64,000 nucleotides of DNA from Kordiimonadales bacterium IMCC3096 (GCA_016865035.1 CP018227.1:3129501-3193500); one strand, 5' to 3'; positions 52,139 to 62,572 are shown, counted from the stretch's first letter. The notes: generated by a model from the sequence alone, not told the origin. Numbers and translations: made by a program.

Positions 52139-52290
52139 CTGATTTCCCCGGTTGTTCCGTTTCAGGTGAGATAGGGACGCAAAGCGGCGATTTCATCCCC
52201 CCGCCCGCGACAACGCGATGCTTGAGGGGGGCTGGGCACCCTGCTAGATGGCATCTCCACCCCCGCCGCTGCCCCGCCACGGAGAGCCTC

Positions 52291-53592
<1,302 letters not shown>

Positions 53593-53636
53593 GCAGCCGT
53601 TTCACCCGCGCCGGGCCGGAGCGCGATCCAGATGTT

Positions 53637-54929
53637 TCACGTCTCGAACGGCTCACCCCAAAGGTCCGCCAGATAGGGGTTCAGGAAACGGCCCGCCGGG
53701 TCGAGTTCGCGGCGCAGTTTCGTGAAACGCTCGAAGTCCGGGTAGAGCTGTCGCAGGTCGTCGGCCTGCAGGGAGTGCATCTTGCCCCAGTGCGGGCGGC
53801 CGCCGCGACGGCGGAAAATCGGTTCGATGTGTTCGAAGAACCAGTCGAAGCGATCAAGATGCCAGGCATGGACAGCGACGGAGATGCGCGGACCGCCCTG
53901 AAACGGGCTCAGCCAGGCGTCATCGCCTCTGGTCATGCGGCATTCGACGGGAAAGAACACGTCGCGCCGTTCGCGTTCGATCACGGAAAGCACTTCCTCC
54001 AGCGCCTCCAGCCCCTGATCGACCGGCAGGTGATATTCCATCTCGTTGAAGGGATTGTTGCGTTCGTTGGCCAGCATCGCCCAGCTCGGGCCGATGATGT
54101 CCTCCGGTTTCTGGCTCCTGGCGACCTTGTTGAGGACCGCGCGCCGGAGCGGGGATGCCCAGCCCAGCAGGTCGCGCAGCAGTTTCAGCTGCTTCACCGC
54201 ATTGCTGTCACTGTTGTCCTTCGCGCCCGAATCCGGCTCATCGGTGGTGTCGTGGACAATGTTGAAGGCGTGATCGCAGAACGGCAGGCAGAAGAATTCG
54301 AAGTTCCGGTGCTGCGCCCAACTGTCCATCGCGGTGGCCAGCGTGTCCTTCAGCGGGCGGGCGAAGGTGCGCCGATGCAGCCGGTAGGCCGGTTGCAGGG
54401 AGACCTCCGCCTCGACAATGATTCCCAGGCTGCCCAGCGCGATGCGTGCCGCATGCAGCAGATCGGCGCCATTCTCCTCGCTCGCCGTCACCGTTTCGCC
54501 GGTCGCCGTGACCAGCGTGATCTGCTGCATCTCCGCTGACAGGCAGGGGAAGTCCGAGCCGGTGCCATGGGTGCCGGTGGACGTGGCCCCGGCCAGCGAC
54601 TGCGCGTCGATGTCGCCGAGATTGCGGAAAGCCAGACCAAGTTCCTGCAGATCCCGTGAAAGGGCATTCAGGCTGGCCCCGGCCTGCAGCCGTGCGGTGG
54701 CGGCGGACGGGTCGCAGGAAAGGACCGTCCCTTCGATCCCGCTGAGGCTGACCAGGGTATGGTCCGTGGCGGCGAGGGGGGTGAAGGAGTGGCCCGATCC
54801 GACGATACGTACCCGTCCCCGGCTTTCGCCGAGTCTGGCCGAGAGCGCCGCATGGTCGGAGGGGCGGAAAATCGCTGCCGGCGTCGCGCGGACATGCCCG
54901 GACCAGTTCTGCCAGTTGCTGCTTGCCAT
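53637..54929 (-). CDS. FAD-linked sugar-lactone oxidase (arabinono-1,4-lactone / gulonolactone oxidase-like)
   Basis: A 430-residue VAO-fold flavoprotein. The FAD-binding domain (residues 1-180) has RIVGSGHSFTPLAATD and GATSTGTHGTGS, and the C-terminal ALO domain includes GGRPHWGKMHS. HWGK is a hallmark of aldonolactone oxidases. The GSGHSF histidine could attach FAD covalently. ATG 54929 marks the conserved start; longer in-frame sequence would run through the divergent 98-residue gene. Confidence 0.85.
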   Translation of the reverse strand: MASSNWQNWSGHVRATPAAIFRPSDHAALSARLGESRGRVRIVGSGHSFTPLAATDHTLVSLSGIEGTVLSCDPSAATARLQAGASLNALSRDLQELGLAFRNLGDIDAQSLAGATSTGTHGTGSDFPCLSAEMQQITLVTATGETVTASEENGADLLHAARIALGSLGIIVEAEVSLQPAYRLHRRTFARPLKDTLATAMDSWAQHRNFEFFCLPFCDHAFNIVHDTTDEPDSGAKDNSDSNAVKQLKLLRDLLGWASPLRRAVLNKVARSQKPEDIIGPSWAMLANERNNPFNEMEYHLPVDQGLEALEEVLSVIERERRDVFFPVECRMTRGDDAWLSPFQGGPRISVAVHAWHLDRFDWFFEHIEPIFRRRGGRPHWGKMHSLQADDLRQLYPDFERFTKLRRELDPAGRFLNPYLADLWGEPFET

Positions 54930-55002
54930 GCCGATCCACCGTCCGCACTGTTGGTTGCTGACCGGATCATAGGAGGCTGATCGCCTCGGTGGCAGGGGGA
55001 GA

Positions 55003-55299
55003 ATGCCCGTGACTGACGATGCGCACCAGGAAATGGCCGAGAAGCGCCTGGAAACCATCAGGAGTCTGCTGGGCACGGCCTGGCGCTCCGACCCTGCGGA
55101 GGTGCAGGCGCTGATCGACCGGCTGTCGGTCGAGACCTTTGTCGACAAGATCTCCAGGCCCCGCCGGCAGGTCTATCGCGCCCTGATCGACTATCTGGAG
55201 GATGCGCTGGGGGAGCGGGAGGACGCGGACCCGGAGGAAATCCGTGCACGTGCCGGTCGCCAGAGCTACCTCCAGCGGCTGATCAAGGGACTCGACTGA
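55003..55299 (+). CDS. Hypothetical 98-residue helical protein
   Basis: I do not recognise this protein. It has 98 residues, is rich in Glu, Arg and Leu, and appears entirely helical (MAEKRLETIRSLLGTAW; QVYRALIDYLEDALG). A strong ribosome site (GGGGGAGA) precedes ATG 55003, which supports real translation. It is divergent from the lactone oxidase (73 bases) and 110 bases upstream of glpD. No cysteines or membrane segments are present. Confidence 0.65.
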   Translation: MPVTDDAHQEMAEKRLETIRSLLGTAWRSDPAEVQALIDRLSVETFVDKISRPRRQVYRALIDYLEDALGEREDADPEEIRARAGRQSYLQRLIKGLD

Positions 55300-55409
55300 G
55301 GGCACCTGACGTAATTGCTTGCATATTCCCGCCCGGACATTCCAGAACACGGGCAGGGTCCGGATGACAGCGGCGCCCCGCACGCTGGTCCAGACCGGAT
55401 GAGAGGCCA

Positions 55410-56933
55410 ATGACGGAACATTTCGACATCTTCGTCATCGGTGGAGGCATCAATGGCTGTGGCATTGCGCGTGACGCGGTGGGCCGTGGCCGGACGGTCA
55501 TGCTGGCCGAGATGAATGACCTTGCCCAGGGCACGTCCTCCGGATCGACGAAGCTGATCCATGGGGGACTGCGCTATCTGGAACATTATGAGTTCCGTCT
55601 GGTGCGCGAATCCCTGATGGAGCGGGAGACGCTCTGGTCCATGGCGCCGCAGATCATCTGGCCGCTGCGGTTCGTGCTGCCGCATCATCGTGGCCTGCGC
55701 CCGGCCTGGATGCTGCGGCTCGGCCTGTTTCTCTATGACAACCTCGGGGGGCGGAAGCTGCTGCCATCGACGCGGACGCTGGACCTGCGGACCGACCCGC
55801 TGGGCGCGCCGTTGCACGAGGCGTTCGTGAAGGGCTTCGAATATTCCGACTGCTGGGTCGATGATGCCCGGCTGGTCCTGCTGAACGCCCGCGACGCGGC
55901 GGACAGGGGGGCCGTGGTCCGCACCCGCACGCGCGTGACCTCCGCCCGCGCCAGCGACGGCAAGTGGCTGGTGGAGATGGCGGACCAGCGCAACGGGACG
56001 GTGCACACGGTTACGGCCAATGTCTTGGTGAACGCGGCAGGCCCCTGGGTGGATCACGTGATCGGCGGTGTTGTCGGGCGCAACAACAGCCACAACGTCC
56101 GGCTGGTCCAGGGCAGCCACATCGTGGTGCCACGGCTGTTCGATCATGACCGCTGCTACATCTTCCAGAATGCGGATGGCCGGATCGTCTTCGCGATTCC
56201 CTACGAGGGGGACTACACCCTGATCGGCACGACGGATCGTGACTATGGCGGCGATCCCGCAGACATCCGGATCTCGGACGAGGAGAAGACCTACCTGACG
56301 GAGGCGGTCAGCGCCTACTTCAGGAAGCCGGTCTCCGTCGATGACATTGTCTGGACCTACTCCGCGGTCCGCCCGCTCTATGACGATGGCGCCTCGAAGG
56401 CGCAGGAGGCGACGCGGGACTACGTGCTGACCACGGACAGGGACACCGGCGCGCCGCTGGTCAATGTCTTCGGCGGCAAGATCACCACCTTCCGCCGCCT
56501 TTCCGAGGAGGTGAACGGGAAGATCGACACCCTGCTGGGATCGACGTCGAAACCCTGGACGGCGGGTACGACCCTGCCCGGCGGCGACATCCCGGTCACG
56601 GGGTTCGATACCTATGTTGCGGAACTGCAGGCCGCCTTCGATTACCTGGACCCGGCAATCGTTCACAGGCTGGCGCGCCTCTATGGCACTCTTGCGCGCG
56701 ACATACTGGACCGGCCGGGCGGCGAGGAAGGACTGGGGCTGCACTTCGGCGCCGGACTCTACGAGGCGGAGATCCGCCACCTGATCGACCGGCAATGGGT
56801 CACCTGCGCGGATGATGTGCTCTATCGCCGGACCAAGCTGGCGCTGCATCTGGATGAGGCGCAGAGGTCGCGGCTGGCGGACTGGATCGCGGCCGTCGTG
56901 CCGCCGCACGCGACATCCGCCGACGACACCTGA
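55410..56933 (+). CDS. glpD: FAD-dependent glycerol-3-phosphate dehydrogenase
   Basis: A 507-residue respiratory enzyme that oxidises glycerol-3-phosphate to dihydroxyacetone phosphate and reduces quinone. The FAD motif VIGGGINGCGIARDA (residues 9-23), GTSSGSTKLIHGGLRYLE and the C-terminal domain of the GlpD/GlpA family are present. GAGAGG precedes ATG 55410. No other glp genes are in view. Confidence 0.95.
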   Translation: MTEHFDIFVIGGGINGCGIARDAVGRGRTVMLAEMNDLAQGTSSGSTKLIHGGLRYLEHYEFRLVRESLMERETLWSMAPQIIWPLRFVLPHHRGLRPAWMLRLGLFLYDNLGGRKLLPSTRTLDLRTDPLGAPLHEAFVKGFEYSDCWVDDARLVLLNARDAADRGAVVRTRTRVTSARASDGKWLVEMADQRNGTVHTVTANVLVNAAGPWVDHVIGGVVGRNNSHNVRLVQGSHIVVPRLFDHDRCYIFQNADGRIVFAIPYEGDYTLIGTTDRDYGGDPADIRISDEEKTYLTEAVSAYFRKPVSVDDIVWTYSAVRPLYDDGASKAQEATRDYVLTTDRDTGAPLVNVFGGKITTFRRLSEEVNGKIDTLLGSTSKPWTAGTTLPGGDIPVTGFDTYVAELQAAFDYLDPAIVHRLARLYGTLARDILDRPGGEEGLGLHFGAGLYEAEIRHLIDRQWVTCADDVLYRRTKLALHLDEAQRSRLADWIAAVVPPHATSADDT

Positions 56934-57039
56934 CACGGCAGCCCTCGGGCCGGTGGTTGGGCACTGGACGGACAAGACCCGTTTCGGCATAGTCCGGCGC
57001 AGAATTCCTCGTCCTGTCCTGCATGGAGCGGTCGCGAAC

Positions 57040-57387
57040 ATGGCACACATCGGTACACGGTTCTTCACCTGGCGAAACGGCAAGCAGGTCGGTGAGGACC
57101 AGTTCGGCAATCGCTATTATGAGGACCGTCGCGGAACCGGGCGCCGCTGGGTCGTCTACAAGGGCATTGTCGAAGGCTCGAAAGTACCGTCGCAGTGGAA
57201 CGCCTGGCTGCATCGCACCACGGATGCAATACCGCAGTCGGCGCCGGATCTGCGGGAATGGGAAAAGCTGCACCAGCCCAATCTGACCGGCACGCCGCAC
57301 GCCTATCGTCCCGCGGGTCATGTCACCAAGGGGGCCAAGCGCGCCGCCGCAACCGGTGACTACGAAGCCTGGTCGCCCGAGGGCTGA
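57040..57387 (+). CDS. NDUFA12-like complex I accessory subunit (17.2 kDa type)
   Basis: A 115-residue soluble protein starting MAHIGTRFFTWRNGKQVGEDQFGNRYYE, here shown by the motif FGNRYYED. RRWVVYKG and VPSQWNAWLHRTTD are the family hallmarks. It is one of few accessory subunits shared by alphaproteobacterial and mitochondrial complex I. It is placed upstream of mlaD, as in many alphaproteobacteria. ATG 57040 is preceded by a GGAG site. Confidence 0.93.
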   Translation: MAHIGTRFFTWRNGKQVGEDQFGNRYYEDRRGTGRRWVVYKGIVEGSKVPSQWNAWLHRTTDAIPQSAPDLREWEKLHQPNLTGTPHAYRPAGHVTKGAKRAAATGDYEAWSPEG

Positions 57388-57428
57388 TCAGCAGGGCATT
57401 TCATCCGAACACGGGGGCAGTCACACGC

Positions 57429-57881
57429 ATGTCCAACAATATCGTCGAAACCGTGATCGGGGCCGTGGTGATCGCCATCGCGGCCATGTTCCTGATCTTC
57501 GCCTACCGCACCGCCGATATCGCGCCTGGCACCGGCTATGAGCTTGTCGCCAAGTTCGACAAGGTGAACGGCGTGACCACCGGTGCCGATGTGCGGCTGA
57601 GCGGAATCAAGATCGGGTCCGTCAAATCGACCGAACTGGAATCGCCGACCTATCTGGCGCTGGTCCGGCTCAACATCGCCTCCGACGTGAAGATACCCGC
57701 TGATTCCTCCATCCGCGTGCTGGCCGACGGCCTGCTGGGTGACACGTTCCTGTCGGTCGAACCGGGCGGTGACGAGGCCAACCTGAATGCGGGGGATTCC
57801 TTCCGTTTCGCGCAGGGCTCGGTCAACATCATGGATCTGGTGGGACAGGCGATCTATTCCGGTGGAAGCAGCAACCAGTGA
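57429..57881 (+). CDS. mlaD: MlaD, MCE-domain lipid-transport protein
   Basis: A 150-residue inner-membrane-anchored protein with one N-terminal helix (residues about 8-27) and a periplasmic MCE domain (about residues 38-115; FDKVNGVTTGADVRLSGIKIG within it). MlaD carries phospholipid between the outer membrane and the Mla ABC transporter. mlaE and mlaF are not adjacent, as expected for this alphaproteobacterial layout. Its stop overlaps the methyltransferase GTG start by four bases. Confidence 0.92.
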   Translation: MSNNIVETVIGAVVIAIAAMFLIFAYRTADIAPGTGYELVAKFDKVNGVTTGADVRLSGIKIGSVKSTELESPTYLALVRLNIASDVKIPADSSIRVLADGLLGDTFLSVEPGGDEANLNAGDSFRFAQGSVNIMDLVGQAIYSGGSSNQ

Positions 57882-58636
57882 CCCAGCAGAGCCAGGACTG
57901 GCAGCCGGATCGCTATCAGCAGCATGCGGGATTTGTCGCGGTACTTGGCACCCCTGTACTGGAACTGCTGAACCCGCAACCCGGTGAGCACATTCTGGAC
58001 CTCGGCTGCGGCGACGGTGTCCTGACGGAGAAGCTGGTCGCGGCGGGCTGTCAGGTCGTCGGCGTCGATGCCGGTGCCGACATGATCGCTGCCGCACAGG
58101 CACGCGGGCTGGACGCGCATGTGGTGGACGGACACGCGCTTGCCTTCAGCAACGCCTTCGATGCCGTCTTCTCCAACGCCGCCCTGCACTGGATGACCCG
58201 TCCGGCAGAAGTCGTTGCGGGGGTTCACCGCGCCCTGAAACCGGGTGGTCGTTTTGTTGCCGAATTTGGCGGGCATGGAAATGTCGCGGCGATCAGGACG
58301 GCGCTGATTGCTGTGCTGGGCCGGTACGGCATTGATGGTGCCGCACTCAGCCCCTGGTACTTTCCGACGCCGGATGAATACAGCGCCCTGCTGCGCGCGG
58401 CGGGTTTCGAGGTGCATTCAGCCGAGCTGATCCCGCGTCCCACACCGTTGCCGACGGATGTCGGTGGCTGGATGGACACGTTCGCCGACAGCTTCTTCGC
58501 GACGCTGTCACCGCAGGACCGGGCTTCGGCCAGGGCGGAGGCCGTGGAACTGCTGCGGTCGGTGCTTTGTGACAGTGAGGGACGATGGACAGCAGACTAC
58601 GTCAGATTGCGCTTCTCGGCCTCGCGCTCGGACTAG
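57878..58636 (+). CDS. Class I SAM-dependent methyltransferase
   Basis: A 252-residue methyltransferase. Motif I is ILDLGCGDGVLTEKLVAAG (about residues 38-56), with the acidic end of strand 2 in GVDAGADM and motif with SNAALHWM at about residues 92-99. It resembles Tam/trans-aconitate-type and ubiquinone-type methyltransferases. The start is GTG 57878 and the 3' end overlaps the DUF2155 gene by 52 bases in another frame. The substrate is unknown. Confidence 0.87.
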   Translation: MTQQSQDWQPDRYQQHAGFVAVLGTPVLELLNPQPGEHILDLGCGDGVLTEKLVAAGCQVVGVDAGADMIAAAQARGLDAHVVDGHALAFSNAFDAVFSNAALHWMTRPAEVVAGVHRALKPGGRFVAEFGGHGNVAAIRTALIAVLGRYGIDGAALSPWYFPTPDEYSALLRAAGFEVHSAELIPRPTPLPTDVGGWMDTFADSFFATLSPQDRASARAEAVELLRSVLCDSEGRWTADYVRLRFSASRSD

Positions 58637-59094
58637 CGGTCCTGCCGGCCGCGCCAACCCGTGCGCAGATCATCACGGAAGGGCAGGGCGAGACCTTTGA
58701 CGCCGCCCGCGCCGAAGATGCGACGGGCCGCATCGCGATCCTGCGCGCCCTCGACAAGGTCACGGCGCGGACGGTCGATCTGGAAGTGCCCGTCGATGAA
58801 CCGATCCGCTTCGGCACGCTGAATGTCACGGTCCGCTATTGCCGGACCCGCCCGCCGGAGGAGCCGCCGGAGACCTTCGCGTTCCTGGAGATCGAGGAGG
58901 TACCGGATTCCCGCGCGGCGGTGCGCCTGTTCACCGGCTGGATGATCGCGTCCAGCCCTGCGCTGAACCCGCTCGAGCATCCGGTCTATGACGTCTGGGT
59001 CGTCGGCTGCCGTCATCCGGAACCGCCAGAGCCCGAACCGGAGGCCGGCGAAGGCGACGAAGCGTCATCGGAGACCGAGACGGAAGCGGACTGA
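58585..59094 (+). CDS. DUF2155-domain periplasmic protein
   Basis: A 169-residue exported protein with a signal peptide (residues 1-27, ending TRA-Q). The mature domain has ALDKVTARTVDLEVPVDEP, then FGTLNVTVRYC and a Cys in VVGC that may pair, and then FTGWMIASSPALNPLEHPVYDVWV. These are marks of DUF2155. The C terminus is a Glu/Pro/Ser-rich tail. Alphaproteobacteria often encode it beside mlaD and NDUFA12. The ribosome site lies inside the upstream methyltransferase gene. Confidence 0.9.
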   Translation: MDSRLRQIALLGLALGLAVLPAAPTRAQIITEGQGETFDAARAEDATGRIAILRALDKVTARTVDLEVPVDEPIRFGTLNVTVRYCRTRPPEEPPETFAFLEIEEVPDSRAAVRLFTGWMIASSPALNPLEHPVYDVWVVGCRHPEPPEPEPEAGEGDEASSETETEAD

Positions 59095-59100
59095 CCCGCG

Positions 59101-60249
59101 TCAGCGCGACTTCTGCAGGCCGCGCGCGATGACCACGTTCTGGATCTCGGTCGTGCCATCCATGTACTGGGCCATCTTGGCGCAGGCGAAGTGGCGGGCC
59201 GCGACCTCGTTCACCATGAAACCGTTGGCGCCCATGACCTGCATGCAGTCGGCCAGCCGGGTCAGGGCCGCGCGGGTGGCGAACTTCTTGGCGTGCGCCG
59301 CCTCCATGCTCGCGTTCACGCCTGCGTCCCAGCGGGCTGCGGCGCTGTAGGTCAGCAGCCGCGTTGCCTCCAGGTCCGTGGCCACATCGGCCAGCATCCA
59401 CTGGATGCCCTGAAAGTCGCCCACCGTCTTGCCGAAGGCAGGACGCTCCGCGACATAGTCCAGGCTTCGTGCCAGTGCCGCACGCAGCATCCCTGTGCAC
59501 ATGGCAGCCACGAAGAAGCGGGCGGAATCGATGCCCCCCATGGCGGCCTTGAACGCCGCTTCCTGCGGGATCAGCACGTCATCCTGCGTCAGGCGCACAC
59601 CCTCGAACCGGAAGCCGCCGGTTCCGAGCGCGTGCCCGCCCGCCATGGCATAGGGACCGACGCGATGCACGCCCGCGCGCTCCGCCTCGATCATGAAGCA
59701 CATGATGCCGCGCCAGCCCTTTGCGGGATCGGTCTGTGCGTAGATCGACAGGACACCGGCTTGGCTGGCGCTTGAGATCCAGGCCTTCTCGCCATCCAGT
59801 ACCCAGCCGTCACCGTCGGGGCGGGCCATGCAGGCGACAGCCTGGGCGTCGGAGCCCATGCCCGGCTCCGTCAGCAGGAAGGCACCGATCTTCCGGCAGG
59901 CAATCAGATCCGGCAGGAACTTCTGCTTCAGCGCGTCGGAGCCATTGCTGGCCAGGCTGAGTGCGAAATTGTTGTGCACGACCATGCTGAAGGTGAAGGC
60001 CATGCAGCCGGAGGCCAGTTCCTCGAAGACACGGCAGGCCGCGCTGAAGCTTGCGCCCTTGCCGCCGTCAGCCTGTGGCACCAGCACACCGCCAAGGCCG
60101 CGGGCGGCGGCTTCCAGTTGGGCATCGCGCGGATAGATACGGTCGCGTTCCCAGTCCCCCGCGTTCGGTGTCACATGTTCCGCAGTGAACTTCTGCGCCA
60201 CATCAACCAGTTCACGTTCCGACTTCGACAGTTCGACCTCGAATGCCAC
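59101..60249 (-). CDS. Acyl-CoA dehydrogenase with Asp in place of the usual catalytic Glu
   Basis: A 382-residue acyl-CoA dehydrogenase with the normal domain plan (FLLTEPGMGSDAQ near residue 125; CMQVMGANGFMVNE near 340). The segment that normally reads YEGT reads MDGT, so the classical catalytic Glu is Asp. GAT is clear in the sequence. No obvious alternative Glu appears in the helix that carries the base in IVD/LCAD-type enzymes. The start is GTG 60249, with GGGGAGG 6 bases upstream. It lies 6 bases after the convergent DUF2155 stop. Confidence 0.85.
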   Translation of the reverse strand: MAFEVELSKSERELVDVAQKFTAEHVTPNAGDWERDRIYPRDAQLEAAARGLGGVLVPQADGGKGASFSAACRVFEELASGCMAFTFSMVVHNNFALSLASNGSDALKQKFLPDLIACRKIGAFLLTEPGMGSDAQAVACMARPDGDGWVLDGEKAWISSASQAGVLSIYAQTDPAKGWRGIMCFMIEAERAGVHRVGPYAMAGGHALGTGGFRFEGVRLTQDDVLIPQEAAFKAAMGGIDSARFFVAAMCTGMLRAALARSLDYVAERPAFGKTVGDFQGIQWMLADVATDLEATRLLTYSAAARWDAGVNASMEAAHAKKFATRAALTRLADCMQVMGANGFMVNEVAARHFACAKMAQYMDGTTEIQNVVIARGLQKSR

Positions 60250-60410
60250 GAGCAGCCTCCCCTGAGCGACAATGTTTTTTCGCACCCTACGATCCCGTTG
60301 CCGCGATGGGAATGAAACACGACAGATGGCGGGCATGTCCGAATACCATTGTCCTGCGTCGGGACGAGGGCATAAGGTTCGGCACTGCGGATGTGAGGAG
60401 CGCGAGAGCA

Positions 60411-61244
60411 ATGACGCGGTTTCTGAGCGAACAGCAGGTCGCGGACTACCAGCGTGACGGGTTCGTCTTTCCCCTGCGCGCCTTCGCGCCGGAAACCGCT
60501 GACGCCTACCGCCATCGCCTTGAAAGCTACGAGGCGGAGACGGGCGGGCCGATCCAGTCCAACATGCGCCACAAGGTGCATCTGCTGTTCACCTGGGCCA
60601 GCGAACTGATCCGGCATCCGCGCATCCTCGATGCGGTGGAGGATGTGCTGGGTCCGGACATCCTCTGCTGGAGCACCAATTTCTTCATCAAGGAACCGGG
60701 CGACGAGAGCTTCGTCTCCTGGCATCAGGATTCGACCTACTGGGGGCTCGAGCCGCCGGACGTGGTCACCGCCTGGGTCGCCCTGTCCGACGCGCCCGTC
60801 GAGTCCGGTGCGATGAAGTTCAAGCCCGGCAGCCATCTGGGTGGGCAGATCGCCCACAGCGACACGTTTCACCCGAAGAACCTGCTGACCCGGGGGCAGG
60901 TGATCGACGGGGATCTGGACCTGTCGGATGCGGTTTCCGTGCCGCTCCAGGCCGGTGAGTTCTCACTGCACCACATCCGGCTGGCGCATGGGTCAGAGCC
61001 GAACAGGACCGCCAACCGGCGCATCGGCTTCGCCATCCGCTATATCGGCGCCCATGTGAAACCGGTGAAGGCGGCCCGCAGCGCCACCCTGGTGCGGGGC
61101 ATCGACCAGTTCGGCCACTTCGACCTGGAACAGGCGCCGGTGCTGGACCTGGACAGGAACGCCCTGGCCGCCCATGAGCATGCGATGAAGGGTCAGCTCG
61201 AGGCGCTCTACTCCGGCACGGACGTCGAAACCGCACGCGACTGA
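60411..61244 (+). CDS. Phytanoyl-CoA dioxygenase (PhyH) family protein
   Basis: A 277-residue Fe(II)/2-oxoglutarate oxygenase-like protein. The iron motif HxD is in WHQDSTYW (about residues 106-113). The distal His is in LAHGSEPN and an Arg that would bind 2-oxoglutarate lies a few residues on (NRRIGFAIRY). Members hydroxylate lipids or small metabolites. ATG 60411 is divergent from the acyl-CoA dehydrogenase with 161 bases between. The substrate is unknown. Confidence 0.87.
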   Translation: MTRFLSEQQVADYQRDGFVFPLRAFAPETADAYRHRLESYEAETGGPIQSNMRHKVHLLFTWASELIRHPRILDAVEDVLGPDILCWSTNFFIKEPGDESFVSWHQDSTYWGLEPPDVVTAWVALSDAPVESGAMKFKPGSHLGGQIAHSDTFHPKNLLTRGQVIDGDLDLSDAVSVPLQAGEFSLHHIRLAHGSEPNRTANRRIGFAIRYIGAHVKPVKAARSATLVRGIDQFGHFDLEQAPVLDLDRNALAAHEHAMKGQLEALYSGTDVETARD

Positions 61245-61263
61245 GCGCCGAGACGCGGGCTGT

Positions 61264-62070
61264 TCAGCCAGCCAGCAGGAAATCCATCATCGCTGGCCAT
61301 GCCGCGCGGTCTTCCATCATGAACAGGTGACCGCCCTCGAATTCCTTCATCTCCGCGTCGGGCAGCCGGTTCAGCATCGCCTCCGCCCGTGCGGTCGGCG
61401 CGATGTCATCGTACCTGCCGCCGCAGATCAGCGTCGGGGCGGTGATCGTGGGCAGGATGTCCCAGGCGTCGTGGCCGGCGCGGGCAGCGAGCTGACGGTT
61501 CTGCGCCGCGCGTCTCACCGGGTCCTCCCGGTTCGCACGGGCGCTGGTCTGGTAGAACTCGACCATCTGGCGGGCCTTTTCGGGGTTCGCGGCGCGGCAG
61601 GCGGCGTCCCGGCGATTGTCGGCCAGCGTCAGCATCCGTTCGGCGAATGCGTCCGCGTCCAGCTCACCGAGTTCGTGCAGCGGAAAGGACGCGCCGCCTG
61701 CGCCGCCCGGACTGGTGCAGCACAGCACCAGCCGGTTCAGCCGTGAACCCAGCCGCGCCGCCAGATGCTGCGCGACCATGCCGCCAAAGGAGACACCAGC
61801 CACCGCGCAGTCGTCCCAGCCCAGGTGATCCAGCAGGGCGAGAGCATCGTCCGCGAAGTCATCCATCGTCGGGTCTTGTTCGGTAATCGTCGACCGCCCC
61901 ATCAGGCAATGGTCGTAGGCACAGACGGTCAGGCGGTCGATACCCGGAACAGCAAAGACATTCGGTTGACGGCGCAGGTCGCTGCCGGTTCCGCTGATGT
62001 ACAGGACACGCGGGCCATTGCCATGGACCTCGTGATAGATCTCGATCCCCCGGACATTCGCGAAAGGCAT
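61264..62070 (-). CDS. Alpha/beta hydrolase
   Basis: A 268-residue alpha/beta hydrolase with nucleophile Ser in GVSFGGMVAQ (about residues 93-102), acid in CGGRYDDIAP and base His in FEGGHLFMMED. The plan fits enol-lactone, ester or C-C bond hydrolases. ATG 62070 starts 4 bases after the stop of the 119-residue acidic protein, so the two are co-transcribed. Confidence 0.85.
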   Translation of the reverse strand: MPFANVRGIEIYHEVHGNGPRVLYISGTGSDLRRQPNVFAVPGIDRLTVCAYDHCLMGRSTITEQDPTMDDFADDALALLDHLGWDDCAVAGVSFGGMVAQHLAARLGSRLNRLVLCCTSPGGAGGASFPLHELGELDADAFAERMLTLADNRRDAACRAANPEKARQMVEFYQTSARANREDPVRRAAQNRQLAARAGHDAWDILPTITAPTLICGGRYDDIAPTARAEAMLNRLPDAEMKEFEGGHLFMMEDRAAWPAMMDFLLAG

Positions 62071-62074
62071 CCGG

Positions 62075-62434
62075 TCAGTCCTGCAAGCGCTGGTACAGTG
62101 CGGCGATATAGGTGCGGTCTTCCTGAGCCAGCTCACCGGCCTCCAGTTCACGCAGGAAGTCCTCCAGATCCTCCCGCGTGCCGTCATGCAGGGACGGTCG
62201 GGCCAGCATGGCCTCGATCGCGCTGCGGATGGAGTCGTCGTCCTCTCCGACCTCGATGGCCGGGGCGCTGCTGACGGCGGTGCCGGGCAGGCGTTCCACC
62301 AGCACTTCCTCCCACTCCAGCGCAGCCTGATCCAGCATGGCAGCGGCGGCGCGGGCCGCGCTCAGTACGGTCTGGTCGTCCACTCCACCCAGCGCGTCCA
62401 GTGCGGCAAGCAGGGCGTCACGATCAATGCTCAT
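62075..62434 (-). CDS. Hypothetical 119-residue acidic protein
   Basis: I do not recognise this protein. It has 119 residues, is acidic and largely helical (SIDRDALLAALDALGGVDDQ; REDLEDFLRELEAGELAQEDR within longer helices), and has no membrane segment or cysteine. It is co-transcribed with the downstream hydrolase. ATG 62434 is preferred over TTG 62440. Confidence 0.6.
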   Translation of the reverse strand: MSIDRDALLAALDALGGVDDQTVLSAARAAAAMLDQAALEWEEVLVERLPGTAVSSAPAIEVGEDDDSIRSAIEAMLARPSLHDGTREDLEDFLRELEAGELAQEDRTYIAALYQRLQD

Positions 62435-62572
62435 TCTCAACAGTCTCCATCCGGGGTGCGCGCGGCGCCAGAAATGGTCTCTGACAGGGCGCTGGAATCT
62501 CGTCTACCCTGCGCCATATCACGAATGCGAGGCCGGACCCAAGCGGCCCGCAATGGCGGCGACGGGGAAGAG

